15,046 bases of DNA, from contig DHHS01000053.1 in assembly GCA_002403415.1 (NCBI GenBank), forward strand, positions 6,262-21,307, given 5' to 3'. Below, one piece after another: positions 1 through 7,586 of this stretch. A program made the translations under genes and the position numbers. The stretch is from Sphingomonas sp. UBA4766. Lineage in GTDB: Bacteria; Pseudomonadota; Alphaproteobacteria; Sphingomonadales; Sphingomonadaceae. Numbering within the stretch: the stretch's first letter is position 1; each line of letters starts with the position of its first letter. The notes beneath the pieces are model-generated. The model was given only the letters and a program-made list of their open reading frames with translations. It ran no database searches and was not told where the DNA came from.

Positions 1-480
1 GGCGATGTGTGGATCGACCCCAAGTTGACGAGCGCGCAGCGAGCCGCCGTGACGCGCGAAGCTCTTGCCCTCTACCGCGCGCATCCCCAAGTCGCCGCCG
101 CCTTCAGCCGCGCCGAAATTGAGGCCGCCCCCGCACCCGCTGGCCCCGCCGACACCTGGAGCCTGATCGACCGCGCCAAGGCGAGCTTTCACCCGGCACG
201 ATCGGGCGATCTGGTCGTGGCGCTCAAACCCCGCATCACGCCAATTGCCGATCCGTCGCGCGGCTATGTCGCAACCCACGGCTCCTTCTGGGACTATGAC
301 CGGCGCGTGCCGATCGTCTTCTGGCGCAAGGGCATGACGAGTTTCGAACAGCCGCTCGCGGTCGAAACGGTCGACATCGCACCGACACTCGCCGCGACCA
401 TCGGCATGACGATCCCGCGCGCGGAGATTGACGGGCGCTGTCTCGATCTTGATCCGGGCGTTGCGGATACGTGCCGGTGA
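1..480 (+). CDS. Alkaline phosphatase family protein, C-terminal part (PhoK/PafA-like)
   Basis: The frame is open from base 1, so this is the 3' end (about 159 codons) of a gene starting upstream. The segment with THGS followed by WDYDRRVP (about residues 90-103) matches the end of the metal-dependent alkaline phosphatase/phosphodiesterase fold. The His of THG is the last zinc ligand in PhoK-type enzymes of sphingomonads. The tail with ETVDIAPTLAATIG and DGRCLDL is the usual C-terminus of this family. Such enzymes are secreted or periplasmic and hydrolyse phosphate monoesters. The nucleophile Thr and the other metal ligands would lie in the missing part. The stop codon overlaps a GTG start of the next gene (GTGA at 477-480), suggesting translational coupling. 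Family assignment is good; exact substrate is unknown. Confidence 0.85.
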   Translation, partial: GDVWIDPKLTSAQRAAVTREALALYRAHPQVAAAFSRAEIEAAPAPAGPADTWSLIDRAKASFHPARSGDLVVALKPRITPIADPSRGYVATHGSFWDYDRRVPIVFWRKGMTSFEQPLAVETVDIAPTLAATIGMTIPRAEIDGRCLDLDPGVADTCR

Positions 481-827
481 GCGGCGTGTCGCTCGCTATC
501 CGGCGAGTGATCCTGTTCACGCCCAATTTAGCCGATATGACCCACTTCTATCGGGATATCCTGGGCCTGAAAGTCGTCGGCGCGGAACCCGGCTGGCTCG
601 ACCTTGACGGGGGCGGCTGTCGGCTGGCGCTGCATGAAGCGCAGTTCGACGGGGCGGAAGGTCCTGCCAAGATCGCCTTTTTCGCCGAAGACGTGGCGGC
701 CGCGCGGGCTGATCTGATCACACGCGGCGCCACCGGATTTGGTGAAGTGAAGGTGTTCGGCACCTTGCGGCTGTGCGACGGCGTCGATCCCGATGGCAAT
801 ACCGTCCAGCTGTCGAACCGCCCCTAG
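477..827 (+). CDS. VOC (glyoxalase/bleomycin-resistance fold) family protein
   Basis: A protein of about 116 residues with a single VOC module made of two beta-alpha-beta-beta-beta halves. The first half carries NLADMTHFYRDILGL and the second ends in DPDGNTVQLSNR, both typical of small glyoxalase-fold proteins. Where classical glyoxalases end with DPDGNxxE, a metal-binding Glu, this one has Gln, so metal binding is uncertain. GTG at 477 is preferred because it forms a GTGA overlap with the upstream stop and has a GCGGA stretch about 9 bases ahead; GTG at 471 is an alternative. It probably shares the mRNA of the phosphatase gene. Substrate cannot be predicted. Its TAG stop overlaps the stop of the convergent gene. 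Confidence 0.8.
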   Translation: MSGVSLAIRRVILFTPNLADMTHFYRDILGLKVVGAEPGWLDLDGGGCRLALHEAQFDGAEGPAKIAFFAEDVAAARADLITRGATGFGEVKVFGTLRLCDGVDPDGNTVQLSNRP

Positions 828-1768
828 CGCACCTCGAACGGGCGCACACCGCGTCCCAACGTGTTTGCGCCCAGCGCCAGCCGCTGGTGGCTCAGGTCCG
901 CCACGAACGCGGGCGAGCGCGTCTCGCCCGGCGCGAGCGACGCGCGGTTGCCCTCGACGCGCAAGCCCGCAGCCGAATAGGTGCGCGCTTCGGCGGCGAC
1001 CGCGATGAAGGCGGTCCAGTTTTCCTTGTTCCGCCCCTGCACGAAGATGTTGTTGGCGATCAGGCCCGTGCCCCCTTCCGACAGGTCGATCATGTAATTG
1101 GTGTTGCGTCCCTGCGTGTCGTCGAAACTATTGTCGGTAATCGAGATGCGCGGTGTGCGCAGCTTGACATAATGCCCGCCGCGCCCGCGCTCGAACCGGC
1201 TGCGCGTGACAGTAATCTGGCCCTTGTTGGCAAGGTAGATGCTGTGCGCGCAATCAGGCGTCTGGTCGCACTGGCCAAGCCCGCTGAAGGTCGAGCGATC
1301 GATCGTGATCCGCTGCGCTGTCCCCTCGCCGCCCAGAATCCCTTCCTGGCTGTTCAGAAACGTCGAATTGATGACGGTCAGGTCGCCAATCTCGGTGCGG
1401 ATGCCCGCGCCATTGCCATCGGGGACATTGATGTTGCGAAAGATGATCCCGTCGACCACCGATCCGCGCCCGCGCAGCACCAGCGCCGCCTTGTCCTCGC
1501 ACGCGACGCCATCGAATATGACGGTGCCGGGGGTAATCGCCTTGAACGTCACCTTGCCCCAAGTCTGGACCGCGCACTCGCGGTACGTGCCCGGCGCGAT
1601 CAGGATGGTCGACTGCGTAAATTCGCCGCGCGGGCCAGCGGCGGCCAGCGCCTGCTCCAGATGCGCGAACCCCTCGCCCGTCTCGGCGATGGTAAAGGGC
1701 GCGCGGGTTTGCTGCGCGAGTGCGGGCGCAGTGAGGACAAGCGCGATCAGGGGGAGGACGGGGCGCAT
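824..1768 (-). CDS. Secreted right-handed parallel beta-helix protein
   Basis: A 314-residue protein. Residues 1-18 form a Sec signal peptide with probable cleavage after ALA. The body has repeated short rungs of beta strand with Asn-rich turns (for example VINSTFLNSQEG, ITIDRSTF, ITVTRSRF, ISITDNSF, LIANNIF), the pattern of pectate-lyase-like beta-helix proteins (Beta_helix / NosD-type). An early APGTYRE motif is common at the start of such folds. Its catalytic role, if any, is unknown; a periplasmic or extracellular polysaccharide-binding or lyase role is only inference. ATG 1768 is chosen over TTG 1774 because an AAAGGAG ribosome site (1776-1782) sits 7 bases before it. It lies 120 bases downstream of metH on the same strand, but its signal peptide and own ribosome site suggest a separate unit. 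Confidence 0.85.
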   Translation of the reverse strand: MRPVLPLIALVLTAPALAQQTRAPFTIAETGEGFAHLEQALAAAGPRGEFTQSTILIAPGTYRECAVQTWGKVTFKAITPGTVIFDGVACEDKAALVLRGRGSVVDGIIFRNINVPDGNGAGIRTEIGDLTVINSTFLNSQEGILGGEGTAQRITIDRSTFSGLGQCDQTPDCAHSIYLANKGQITVTRSRFERGRGGHYVKLRTPRISITDNSFDDTQGRNTNYMIDLSEGGTGLIANNIFVQGRNKENWTAFIAVAAEARTYSAAGLRVEGNRASLAPGETRSPAFVADLSHQRLALGANTLGRGVRPFEVR

Positions 1769-1775
1769 CGGCAAG

Positions 1776-1782
1776 CTCCTTT
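1776..1782 (-). promoter_or_regulatory. Ribosome binding site of the beta-helix gene
   Basis: AAAGGAG on the minus strand with a 7-base gap to ATG 1768. It fixes the start codon: a TTG at 1774 would be only one base away from this site. Confidence 0.75.
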
Positions 1783-1832
1783 GGATGCCCTGCGATGCCC
1801 CAATTCCGCCGATTTCGGAAGGGAGATAGAGC

Positions 1833-1881
1833 GTTAACGCTGGCGCTGCCCCGGCGTGGCACAGCGGACGCAGGCGTTAAC
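1833..1881. repeat. Inverted repeat GTTAACGC / GCGTTAAC after metH
   Basis: Arms at 1833-1840 and 1874-1881 are exact reverse complements. An inner CGCTG (1844-1848) / CAGCG (1862-1866) pair could extend a hairpin. The left arm is part of a 10-base palindrome, GCGTTAACGC, at 1831-1840. It lies just beyond the metH stop (1889) and ahead of the beta-helix gene, so it may be a terminator for the met operon or a control site for the next gene. No U-tract follows the arms, so the terminator reading is weak. Confidence 0.35.
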
Positions 1882-1888
1882 CGGTGCC

Positions 1889-4489
1889 CTAATCCAAATT
1901 CGGCCGCAGCCAGCGTTCCGCCGTCGCCACATCCACTCCGCGCCGCGCCGCGTAATCCGCCACCTGGTCGGGGCCGATCCGCGCCACGCCGAAATATTCG
2001 CTCTGTGGGTGCGCGAAGTAGAAGCCGCTGACCGCCGCCGTCGGCAGCATCGCGAAGCTTTCGGTCAGCGACACGCCGGTCGCGTGGTGCGCATCGAGCA
2101 GCTTGAACAGGATCGGCTTGGTGCTGTGATCGGGGCAGGCGGGATAGCCGGGCGCGGGGCGGATGCCGCGATATTGCTCCTTGATGAGCGCCTCGGGCGT
2201 CAGCTGCTCGCCCGCCGCATAGCCCCAAAGCTCGGTGCGGACATGCGCGTGCAGCCGCTCGGCAAAGGCCTCGGCGAAGCGATCGGCGAGCGCCTTGAGC
2301 AAAATGTCCGAATAATCGTCGATCGCCGCCTTGAACTTGGCGAGATGCGGCTCGATGCCGTGGATCGAGACGGCGAAGCCGCCGATCCAGTCGCCGTCGT
2401 GGTCGATGAAATCAGCGAGGCACATATTCGCCCGCCCCTCGCGCTTCGCGATCTGCTGACGCAGAAAGGGGAGCCGCACGTGATCCTCGTTATCGAGGTG
2501 GAGCATCACATCGTCGCCATCGCGCGCGCACGGCCAGAAACCGCAGACACCGCGCGCGGTCAGCCATTTTTCGTCGATGATCCGCGCCAGCATCGCCTGC
2601 GCATCGGCATAAAGAGCGCGCGCGCTGTCGCCGACAATCGCGTCGTCGAGGATTGCCGGAAAGTTCCCCGCCAGCTCCCAGGCGCGGAAAAACGGCGTCC
2701 AGTCGATGTAGCTCGCCAGATCGGCCAAATCCCAATCGCGGAACACATGCACGCCGGGATGCTTGGGCGCGGGCGCCTTCAGGCTCATGTCGGCGTCAAA
2801 GCCATTGTCGCGGGCACGCTCGATCGGGAGCAGATCGTTCTGCCCCTTGCCCTCGCGCGCGGCACGCACGGCGGCGTAGTCGGCACCGGTCTTCGCGACG
2901 AACTCATCGCGGATTGTATCGCTGACCAGCGTGGTTGCCACCCCAACCGCCCGGCTCGCGTCGAGCACATGCACGACAGGCCCCGAATAAGCGGGCGCGA
3001 TGCGCAACGCGGTGTGGACCTTTGACGTGGTGGCCCCCCCGATCAGCAGCGGCATCGTCATGTTTGCGCGCGCCATTTCCTCCGCCACCGTCACCATCTC
3101 GTCGAGGCTCGGGGTAATAAGGCCCGACAGGCCGATCATGTCGGCGTCATTTTCGTTCGCGGCCTCCAAAATCTTGGTCCACGGCACCATCACGCCGAGG
3201 TCAACCACGTCAAAGCCGTTGCACTGCAACACGACGCCGACAATGTTCTTGCCGATGTCGTGCACGTCGCCCTTGACGGTCGCCATGATGATCTTGCCCT
3301 TGCCCTTGGCGCCGGGTTCCTTGGCGGCTTCAATATACGGGAGCAGGTGGGCGACCGCCTTTTTCATCACCCGCGCCGATTTGACGACTTGGGGCAGGAA
3401 CATCTTGCCTGAACCAAACAAGTCGCCGACGACGTTCATCCCGTCCATCAACGGGCCTTCGATCACTTCGATGGGTTTGGCGTAAAGCTGCCGCGCTTCC
3501 TCGGTATCATCGACAACATAAGCGTCGATCCCCTTGACCAGCGCGTGTTCGAGCCGCTTGGCAACGCCCCAGCCGCGCCACTCCTCCGCCGCTTTTTCCG
3601 CGACCGCATCGGTGCCGCGATACCGCTCGGCCAGCGCCACCAGCCGCTCACCGGCGTCGGCATCGCGGTTGAGGATCACATCCTCGCACGCGGTGCGCAA
3701 TTCGGGGTCGATCGTATCATAGACGTCGAGCTGCCCGGCATTGACGATCGCCATGTCCATGCCCGCCGGGATCGCGTGATAGAGGAACACGCTGTGCATC
3801 GCTCGGCGCACCGGCTCATTCCCGCGAAAGCTGAATGAGAGGTTGGACAGCCCGCCAGAGATATGGACATGCGGGCAGCGCGCCTTGATGTCACGACAGG
3901 CTTCGATAAAATCGACGGCGTAGTTATTATGCTCCTCTATCCCCGTGGCGACGGCAAAGATATTGGGGTCGAAGATAATGTCTTCGGGCGGAAAGCCGAT
4001 GCCCGTCAGCAGCTTATAGGCGCGCTCGCAAATCTCGACCTTGCGCGCGCGGGTGTCAGCCTGCCCGACTTCGTCAAACGCCATGACGACAACGGCGGCG
4101 CCATAATTCATGACCTTTCGCGCCTGATTGAGGAATTGCGCCTCGCCCTCCTTCATGCTGATCGAATTGACAATCGGCTTGCCGCTGACGCACTTCAGCC
4201 CCGCCTCGATCACGCTCCATTTCGATGAGTCGATCATGAAGGGAATGCGCGCGATGTCCGGCTCGGCGGCGATCAGCTTCAGGAAGGTCGTCATCGCGTG
4301 GTGCGCGTCGAGCAGCCCTTCATCCATATTCACGTCAAGCACCTGCGCGCCCGATTCCACCTGTTGGCGCGCAACTTCGATCGCAGCGGGATAATCGCCC
4401 GCCATGATGAGCTTTTTGAACTTGGCGCTGCCGGTAACGTTGGTGCGTTCACCGATATTGACGAATTGGGCTGTTGAAATTGTGTTCAT
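1889..4489 (-). CDS. metH: Methionine synthase, folate/cobalamin/activation subunit
   Basis: An 866-residue protein equal to the last three modules of E. coli-type MetH. Residues about 1-270 are the methyl-THF (pterin) binding barrel, beginning FVNIGERTNVTGS. About 310-395 form the cobalamin cap and 400-530 the B12-binding domain with DVHDIGKNIVG; His410 is the expected lower cobalt ligand. About 535-866 is the SAM-dependent reactivation domain with RPAPGYPACPDHSTK. It transfers the methyl group of 5-methyl-THF through methylcobalamin to homocysteine held by the partner subunit encoded just upstream. ATG 4489 follows an AGGA site, and the start falls at the natural domain border, so this is a real split gene rather than a broken one. 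It is the last gene of the sahR-metF-metH operon. Confidence 0.95.
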   Translation of the reverse strand: MNTISTAQFVNIGERTNVTGSAKFKKLIMAGDYPAAIEVARQQVESGAQVLDVNMDEGLLDAHHAMTTFLKLIAAEPDIARIPFMIDSSKWSVIEAGLKCVSGKPIVNSISMKEGEAQFLNQARKVMNYGAAVVVMAFDEVGQADTRARKVEICERAYKLLTGIGFPPEDIIFDPNIFAVATGIEEHNNYAVDFIEACRDIKARCPHVHISGGLSNLSFSFRGNEPVRRAMHSVFLYHAIPAGMDMAIVNAGQLDVYDTIDPELRTACEDVILNRDADAGERLVALAERYRGTDAVAEKAAEEWRGWGVAKRLEHALVKGIDAYVVDDTEEARQLYAKPIEVIEGPLMDGMNVVGDLFGSGKMFLPQVVKSARVMKKAVAHLLPYIEAAKEPGAKGKGKIIMATVKGDVHDIGKNIVGVVLQCNGFDVVDLGVMVPWTKILEAANENDADMIGLSGLITPSLDEMVTVAEEMARANMTMPLLIGGATTSKVHTALRIAPAYSGPVVHVLDASRAVGVATTLVSDTIRDEFVAKTGADYAAVRAAREGKGQNDLLPIERARDNGFDADMSLKAPAPKHPGVHVFRDWDLADLASYIDWTPFFRAWELAGNFPAILDDAIVGDSARALYADAQAMLARIIDEKWLTARGVCGFWPCARDGDDVMLHLDNEDHVRLPFLRQQIAKREGRANMCLADFIDHDGDWIGGFAVSIHGIEPHLAKFKAAIDDYSDILLKALADRFAEAFAERLHAHVRTELWGYAAGEQLTPEALIKEQYRGIRPAPGYPACPDHSTKPILFKLLDAHHATGVSLTESFAMLPTAAVSGFYFAHPQSEYFGVARIGPDQVADYAARRGVDVATAERWLRPNLD

Positions 4490-4528
4490 GGATAATCCTG
4501 TTGCCGCAGCGGCGGGGTGAACGGAGGG

Positions 4529-5575
4529 TCAGGCCGCCATCGTCATCGGTTCGAGCCCGGCAAGCCGCGTCACCACCGGCGGCACCGGCAGCGCGCGCGG
4601 TGCGATCCCCGCCACGGCCTGGGCAATCGCCTTGATGTGCGCAGGCGTCGAGCCGCAGCACCCGCCCAGGATATTAACCTGCCCTGCCTCCGCCCATTCA
4701 CGCACAAATGCGGCGGTTTCAGCGGGCAGCTCGTCATATGCGCCCAACTCATTGGGCAGCCCGGCATTGGGGTAAACCATGATGAGCGTGTCAGCGATAC
4801 CGGCGAGCGTCTTGACATGGGGCCGCAATTGCTGCGCCCCGAACGAGCAGTTGAGCCCGATCGTCACCGGCCGCGCGTGGCGCACCGCGTGCCAAAACGC
4901 CTCCACCGTATGCCCCGACAGGTTGCGGCCCGACAGATCGGTGAGCGTCATCGAAAGCATGATCGGCACATCGCGACCGAGCACTTCGCCCGCCTCGATC
5001 GCGGCCATGATTCCGGCCTTGGCGTTCAGCGTGTCAAACACCGTTTCGATCAGGATGAAATCGGCACTCCCTTCGAGCAGCGCCAAAATCTGTTCGAGGT
5101 AAACGTCTTTCAGCGTGTCGAAATCGATTTCGCGAAAGCCCGGATCATTGACATCGGGCGACAGCGACAAAGTCTTGTTGGTCGGGCCAATCGCGCCGGC
5201 CACAAAGCGCGGGCGGCCGTCCTGTGCGGCAAATTCGTCGGCGCAGGCGCGGGCGATTTTGGCGGAGGCAAGATTGATTTCGCGCACCAAATGTTCGGCG
5301 CCATAATCGGCCTGACTGATCGAATTGGCGCTGAAGGTGTTGGTCGAGACGATGTCCGACCCCGCGCTCAGATAAGCGCGCGTAATCGCCTCGGGCACGT
5401 GTGGCGCGGTCAGCGCCAGGATGTCGTTATTGCCCTTTTGATCCTTGGGCAGGTTCAGCTCGCCCGCATAATCCGCCTCCGCAAGCTTCCAGTTCTGGAT
5501 CTCGGTACCGAACGCGCCATCGGTGATGAGGATCCGCTCGGCAGCGGCGGCGAGCAGCGCCTGTCTGGCGGTCAT
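4529..5575 (-). CDS. metH: Methionine synthase, homocysteine-binding subunit
   Basis: A 348-residue homocysteine S-methyltransferase (Hcy) domain equal to the N-terminal module of MetH. Visible features are LITDGAFGTEIQ near residues 17-28, GPTNKTLS near 130, and the zinc-binding cysteines Cys243 (GLNCSFG) and Cys306-Cys307 (GGCCGSTP). It binds and activates homocysteine for methylation by the B12-bearing subunit encoded 39 bases downstream. ATG 5575 is chosen because it overlaps the metF stop as ATGA (5572-5575) and is preceded by AAGGAG (5583-5588) at 7 bases; the longer open frame upstream is simply the end of metF in another frame. The stand-alone Hcy domain could resemble BhmT/MmuM-type enzymes, but the neighbour makes the split MetH assignment firm. 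Confidence 0.93.
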   Translation of the reverse strand: MTARQALLAAAAERILITDGAFGTEIQNWKLAEADYAGELNLPKDQKGNNDILALTAPHVPEAITRAYLSAGSDIVSTNTFSANSISQADYGAEHLVREINLASAKIARACADEFAAQDGRPRFVAGAIGPTNKTLSLSPDVNDPGFREIDFDTLKDVYLEQILALLEGSADFILIETVFDTLNAKAGIMAAIEAGEVLGRDVPIMLSMTLTDLSGRNLSGHTVEAFWHAVRHARPVTIGLNCSFGAQQLRPHVKTLAGIADTLIMVYPNAGLPNELGAYDELPAETAAFVREWAEAGQVNILGGCCGSTPAHIKAIAQAVAGIAPRALPVPPVVTRLAGLEPMTMAA

Positions 5576-6507
5576 GCATTGGCTCCTTCGGGTGTTGCGG
5601 CACGCAGGCCGAGCAAGTGGCAGATCGCAAAGCTCAATTCCGCGCGGTTGAGCGTGTAGAAATGGAATTGTCGCACCCCGCCTGCGTAAAGTTTGCGGCA
5701 AAGTTCAGCGGCAATGGTCGCGGCGATCAACTGGCGGCTCGTTGGGTGATCGTCGAGCCCGTCAAACAAGCGGCCAAGCCATGGCGGCACGGCCGTGCCG
5801 CACATCGCCGACATACGCAGGATGCTGGCAAAATTGGTGACCGGCATGATGCCAGGCACCATTTCGGCATGTATTCCAGCGCCCGCCGCCCGGTCGCGGA
5901 AACGGAAAAACGTCTCCGGCTCGAAGAAAAACTGGGTGATCCCGCGCGTGGCACCGGCATCGAGCTTACGCTTCAGATTGTCGAGGTCATCAGCCTCGTC
6001 GCGCGAATTGGGGTGACATTCGGGATAGGCGGCGACCGAAATCTCGAATGGGTGGAGCGCCTTCAGCCCCGCCGTCAGATCGGCCGCGTTGGTGTAGCCG
6101 TCGGCGTGCGGGACAAACGCGTCAGCGCCGGGCGCATCGCCGCGCAAAGCGACGATATGGCGAATGCCAGCCGCCCAATAGGCGTCGGCAATCTCCGCAA
6201 TCTCGGCCTTCGACGCCTCGACACAGGTCAGATGGGCTGCAGCAGCGATTGGCGTCTCGCGCTGAATCCGGGCAACAGTTGCGTGCGTGCGTTCGCGTGT
6301 CGTGCCACCCGCCCCGTAGGTGACGGACACAAAACGCGGGCCAAACGGCGCCAGCGTCTTGACCGTTTCCCACAGCGCTTCCTCCATTTTCTCGGTCTTG
6401 GGCGGGAAGAACTCAAAGCTCACTTCGGCATCGCCCGCCAGGTCGGCAAACAAGGGAGCATCAAGCGCGCGGCGCGCTTCCTCAAGCTGGGGCACGGACA
6501 AATTCAT
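5572..6507 (-). CDS. metF: Methylenetetrahydrofolate reductase (NAD(P)H)
   Basis: A 311-residue FAD-dependent TIM-barrel enzyme that reduces 5,10-methylene-THF to 5-methyl-THF, the methyl donor for the methionine synthase encoded next. Family motifs are all present: FEFFPPKT near residue 32 with the catalytic Glu, VTYGAGG near 62, ALRGDAPG near 118, AAYPECHP near 160, QFFFEPETF near 190 and HFYTLNR near 289. Length is normal for bacterial MetF. ATG 6507 overlaps the stop of the upstream regulator as ATGA (6504-6507), with a GAGG site about 10 bases ahead. Its own stop overlaps the start of the next gene in the same way, so three consecutive genes are probably translationally coupled. Confidence 0.95.
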   Translation of the reverse strand: MNLSVPQLEEARRALDAPLFADLAGDAEVSFEFFPPKTEKMEEALWETVKTLAPFGPRFVSVTYGAGGTTRERTHATVARIQRETPIAAAAHLTCVEASKAEIAEIADAYWAAGIRHIVALRGDAPGADAFVPHADGYTNAADLTAGLKALHPFEISVAAYPECHPNSRDEADDLDNLKRKLDAGATRGITQFFFEPETFFRFRDRAAGAGIHAEMVPGIMPVTNFASILRMSAMCGTAVPPWLGRLFDGLDDHPTSRQLIAATIAAELCRKLYAGGVRQFHFYTLNRAELSFAICHLLGLRAATPEGANA

Positions 6508-7463
6508 GCGGCAATCGCCTCTTTCAGTGGAGGCCCAACCTTGCGGCCAAGCCATAGTTTGACGGTAAGCTCGCCGCCGCACAGCGCTTCGGTGCGCACC
6601 GGTGCCAGCCCCGCGGCATCAAACCAGCCATGAAGCTGCTCGTCGGAAAAGCCGAGCCGGGTGTGGCCGCCCTGCGCGCGGAACTCCTCGCGGTCGTGCG
6701 GCGCGAAATCCGCGATCAGCACGCGCCCGCCGGGGCGCAGCACGCGCGCCGCCTCCGCAATCGCAGCGCCGGGTTGTTGGGCAAAATGGAGCACATGGTG
6801 AATGATCGCCACGTCAGCCGCCGCATCCGCCATGGGCAATGCATAAAGATCCGCTTGCCGCAATTCGGCATTGGCAAGGCCCCGTTCCGCCAGCTTGGCG
6901 CGCGCCAACCGCAGCATTTCCGACGACCGATCAATCCCCAGCGCCTGCACCGCATCCGGCGCGAATAGCTCCAGCATCCGCCCGGTGCCGGTGCCAATGT
7001 CGATCAACATGCCCAGCGCTGCCGGGCCCAGCATGTCGCGCATCGCCGCCTCGACATCCGCCTCGGCAATGTGGAGCGAGCGAATCGCATCCCATTGGTC
7101 GGCATTGGCCTCGAACCAGGCATTGGCGGCCGCCGCACGGTCTGCGCGCACCGCCGCCAGCCGCGCCGCGTCCGCCACCGCCCAATGGTCGCTTTCGGCC
7201 CCGCGCCAAGCCTCAAGCGCAGCGACCACGGGGTCAACCCGCGCGCGATCGCCCAGCGCGACGAACACCCAGCTCCCCTCTTTTCGCCGTTCGGCAAGGC
7301 CCGCATCGCACAGGATTTTGACGTGACGCGACACCCGCGGTTGGCTTTGCCCAAGCACTTGCGCAAGCTCACCAACCGACAGCTCCATCGCCTGCACCAG
7401 CGCCAGAATGCGCAACCGCGTGGCGTCGGCAAGGGCACGGAAAATGTCGAGCGCGATCATCAT
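6504..7463 (-). CDS. sahR: ArsR-family regulator with methyltransferase-like sensor domain (SahR type)
   Basis: A 319-residue fusion. Residues about 1-90 are a winged helix of the ArsR type (IFRALADATRLRIL; recognition helix near QSQPRVSRHVKIL). The metal-binding ELCVCD motif of arsenic or zinc sensors is replaced by ELSVGEL, so metal sensing is unlikely. Residues about 110-300 are a class I SAM-methyltransferase fold with motif I at LIDIGTGTG (153-161), an acidic GID near 177 and VLRPGGRVLIADF near 241. In the SahR family this domain binds S-adenosylhomocysteine, which releases the repressor from SAM-cycle genes. Leading a metF-metH operon, and sitting beside a palindrome, fits exactly. A true methyltransferase activity is not excluded. 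The start is ATG 7463 or 7460; no ribosome site is visible. Confidence 0.88.
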   Translation of the reverse strand: MMIALDIFRALADATRLRILALVQAMELSVGELAQVLGQSQPRVSRHVKILCDAGLAERRKEGSWVFVALGDRARVDPVVAALEAWRGAESDHWAVADAARLAAVRADRAAAANAWFEANADQWDAIRSLHIAEADVEAAMRDMLGPAALGMLIDIGTGTGRMLELFAPDAVQALGIDRSSEMLRLARAKLAERGLANAELRQADLYALPMADAAADVAIIHHVLHFAQQPGAAIAEAARVLRPGGRVLIADFAPHDREEFRAQGGHTRLGFSDEQLHGWFDAAGLAPVRTEALCGGELTVKLWLGRKVGPPLKEAIAA

Positions 7464-7470
7464 GACCAGT

Positions 7471-7499
7471 CATATAAAGATATCTTTATATCATTGCAA
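7471..7499 (-). promoter_or_regulatory. Possible promoter of the sahR-metF-metH operon
   Basis: On the minus strand TTGCAA (7499-7494) and TATATG (7476-7471) are separated by 17 bases, an acceptable sigma-70 type layout. The spacer and -10 element fall within the 20-bp palindrome, so a bound repressor would block polymerase. A start about 7 bases further on would put the first transcribed base at or next to the ATG, giving a leaderless or almost leaderless mRNA, in line with the missing ribosome site. Confidence 0.5.
7472..7491. promoter_or_regulatory. Perfect 20-bp palindrome, probable SahR operator
   Basis: ATATAAAGATATCTTTATAT reads identically on both strands, is strikingly AT-rich for this DNA, and ends 8 bases before the regulator's ATG. 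A 20-bp dyad with a GATATC centre is the expected size and symmetry for a dimeric ArsR-family protein. Negative autoregulation of the whole sahR-metF-metH operon is inferred. The match to published SahR motifs was not computed. Confidence 0.8.
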
Positions 7500-7586
7500 C
7501 GAGCGCTGTGCCACGTCGCGATATTGCCTGTACACGCGCGCATGACTAGTCCGGGACCGGTAACCGATCGAGAGAGGACGACCACC

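Noticed and set aside
773..1837. A 354-codon open frame on the plus strand opposite the beta-helix gene
   Set aside because: Arg/Ala-rich translation with no family features. The opposite strand has a signal peptide, a good ribosome site and a recognisable fold, so this is a shadow frame of GC-rich DNA.
1831..1881. CtrA-type TTAA-N7-TTAA site
   Set aside because: The two TTAA elements are about 40 bases apart rather than 7, so the spacing does not fit.
1856..3025. A 389-codon plus-strand frame opposite metH
   Set aside because: It lies entirely against strongly conserved MetH coding sequence and has no recognisable domain.
4490..4528. Possible frameshift or break splitting a single metH
   Set aside because: The break falls at a domain boundary, both pieces have their own ribosome sites and full-length domains, and split MetH is a known arrangement in alphaproteobacteria.
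4517..5659. A 380-codon plus-strand frame opposite the Hcy subunit
   Set aside because: Shadow of a conserved gene; composition is dominated by Arg, Gly and Gln without a domain pattern.
7464..7586. SAM or SAH riboswitch ahead of the methionine operon
   Set aside because: The predicted leader is nearly absent and no aptamer-like structure is seen; the palindrome and ArsR-type regulator explain control.
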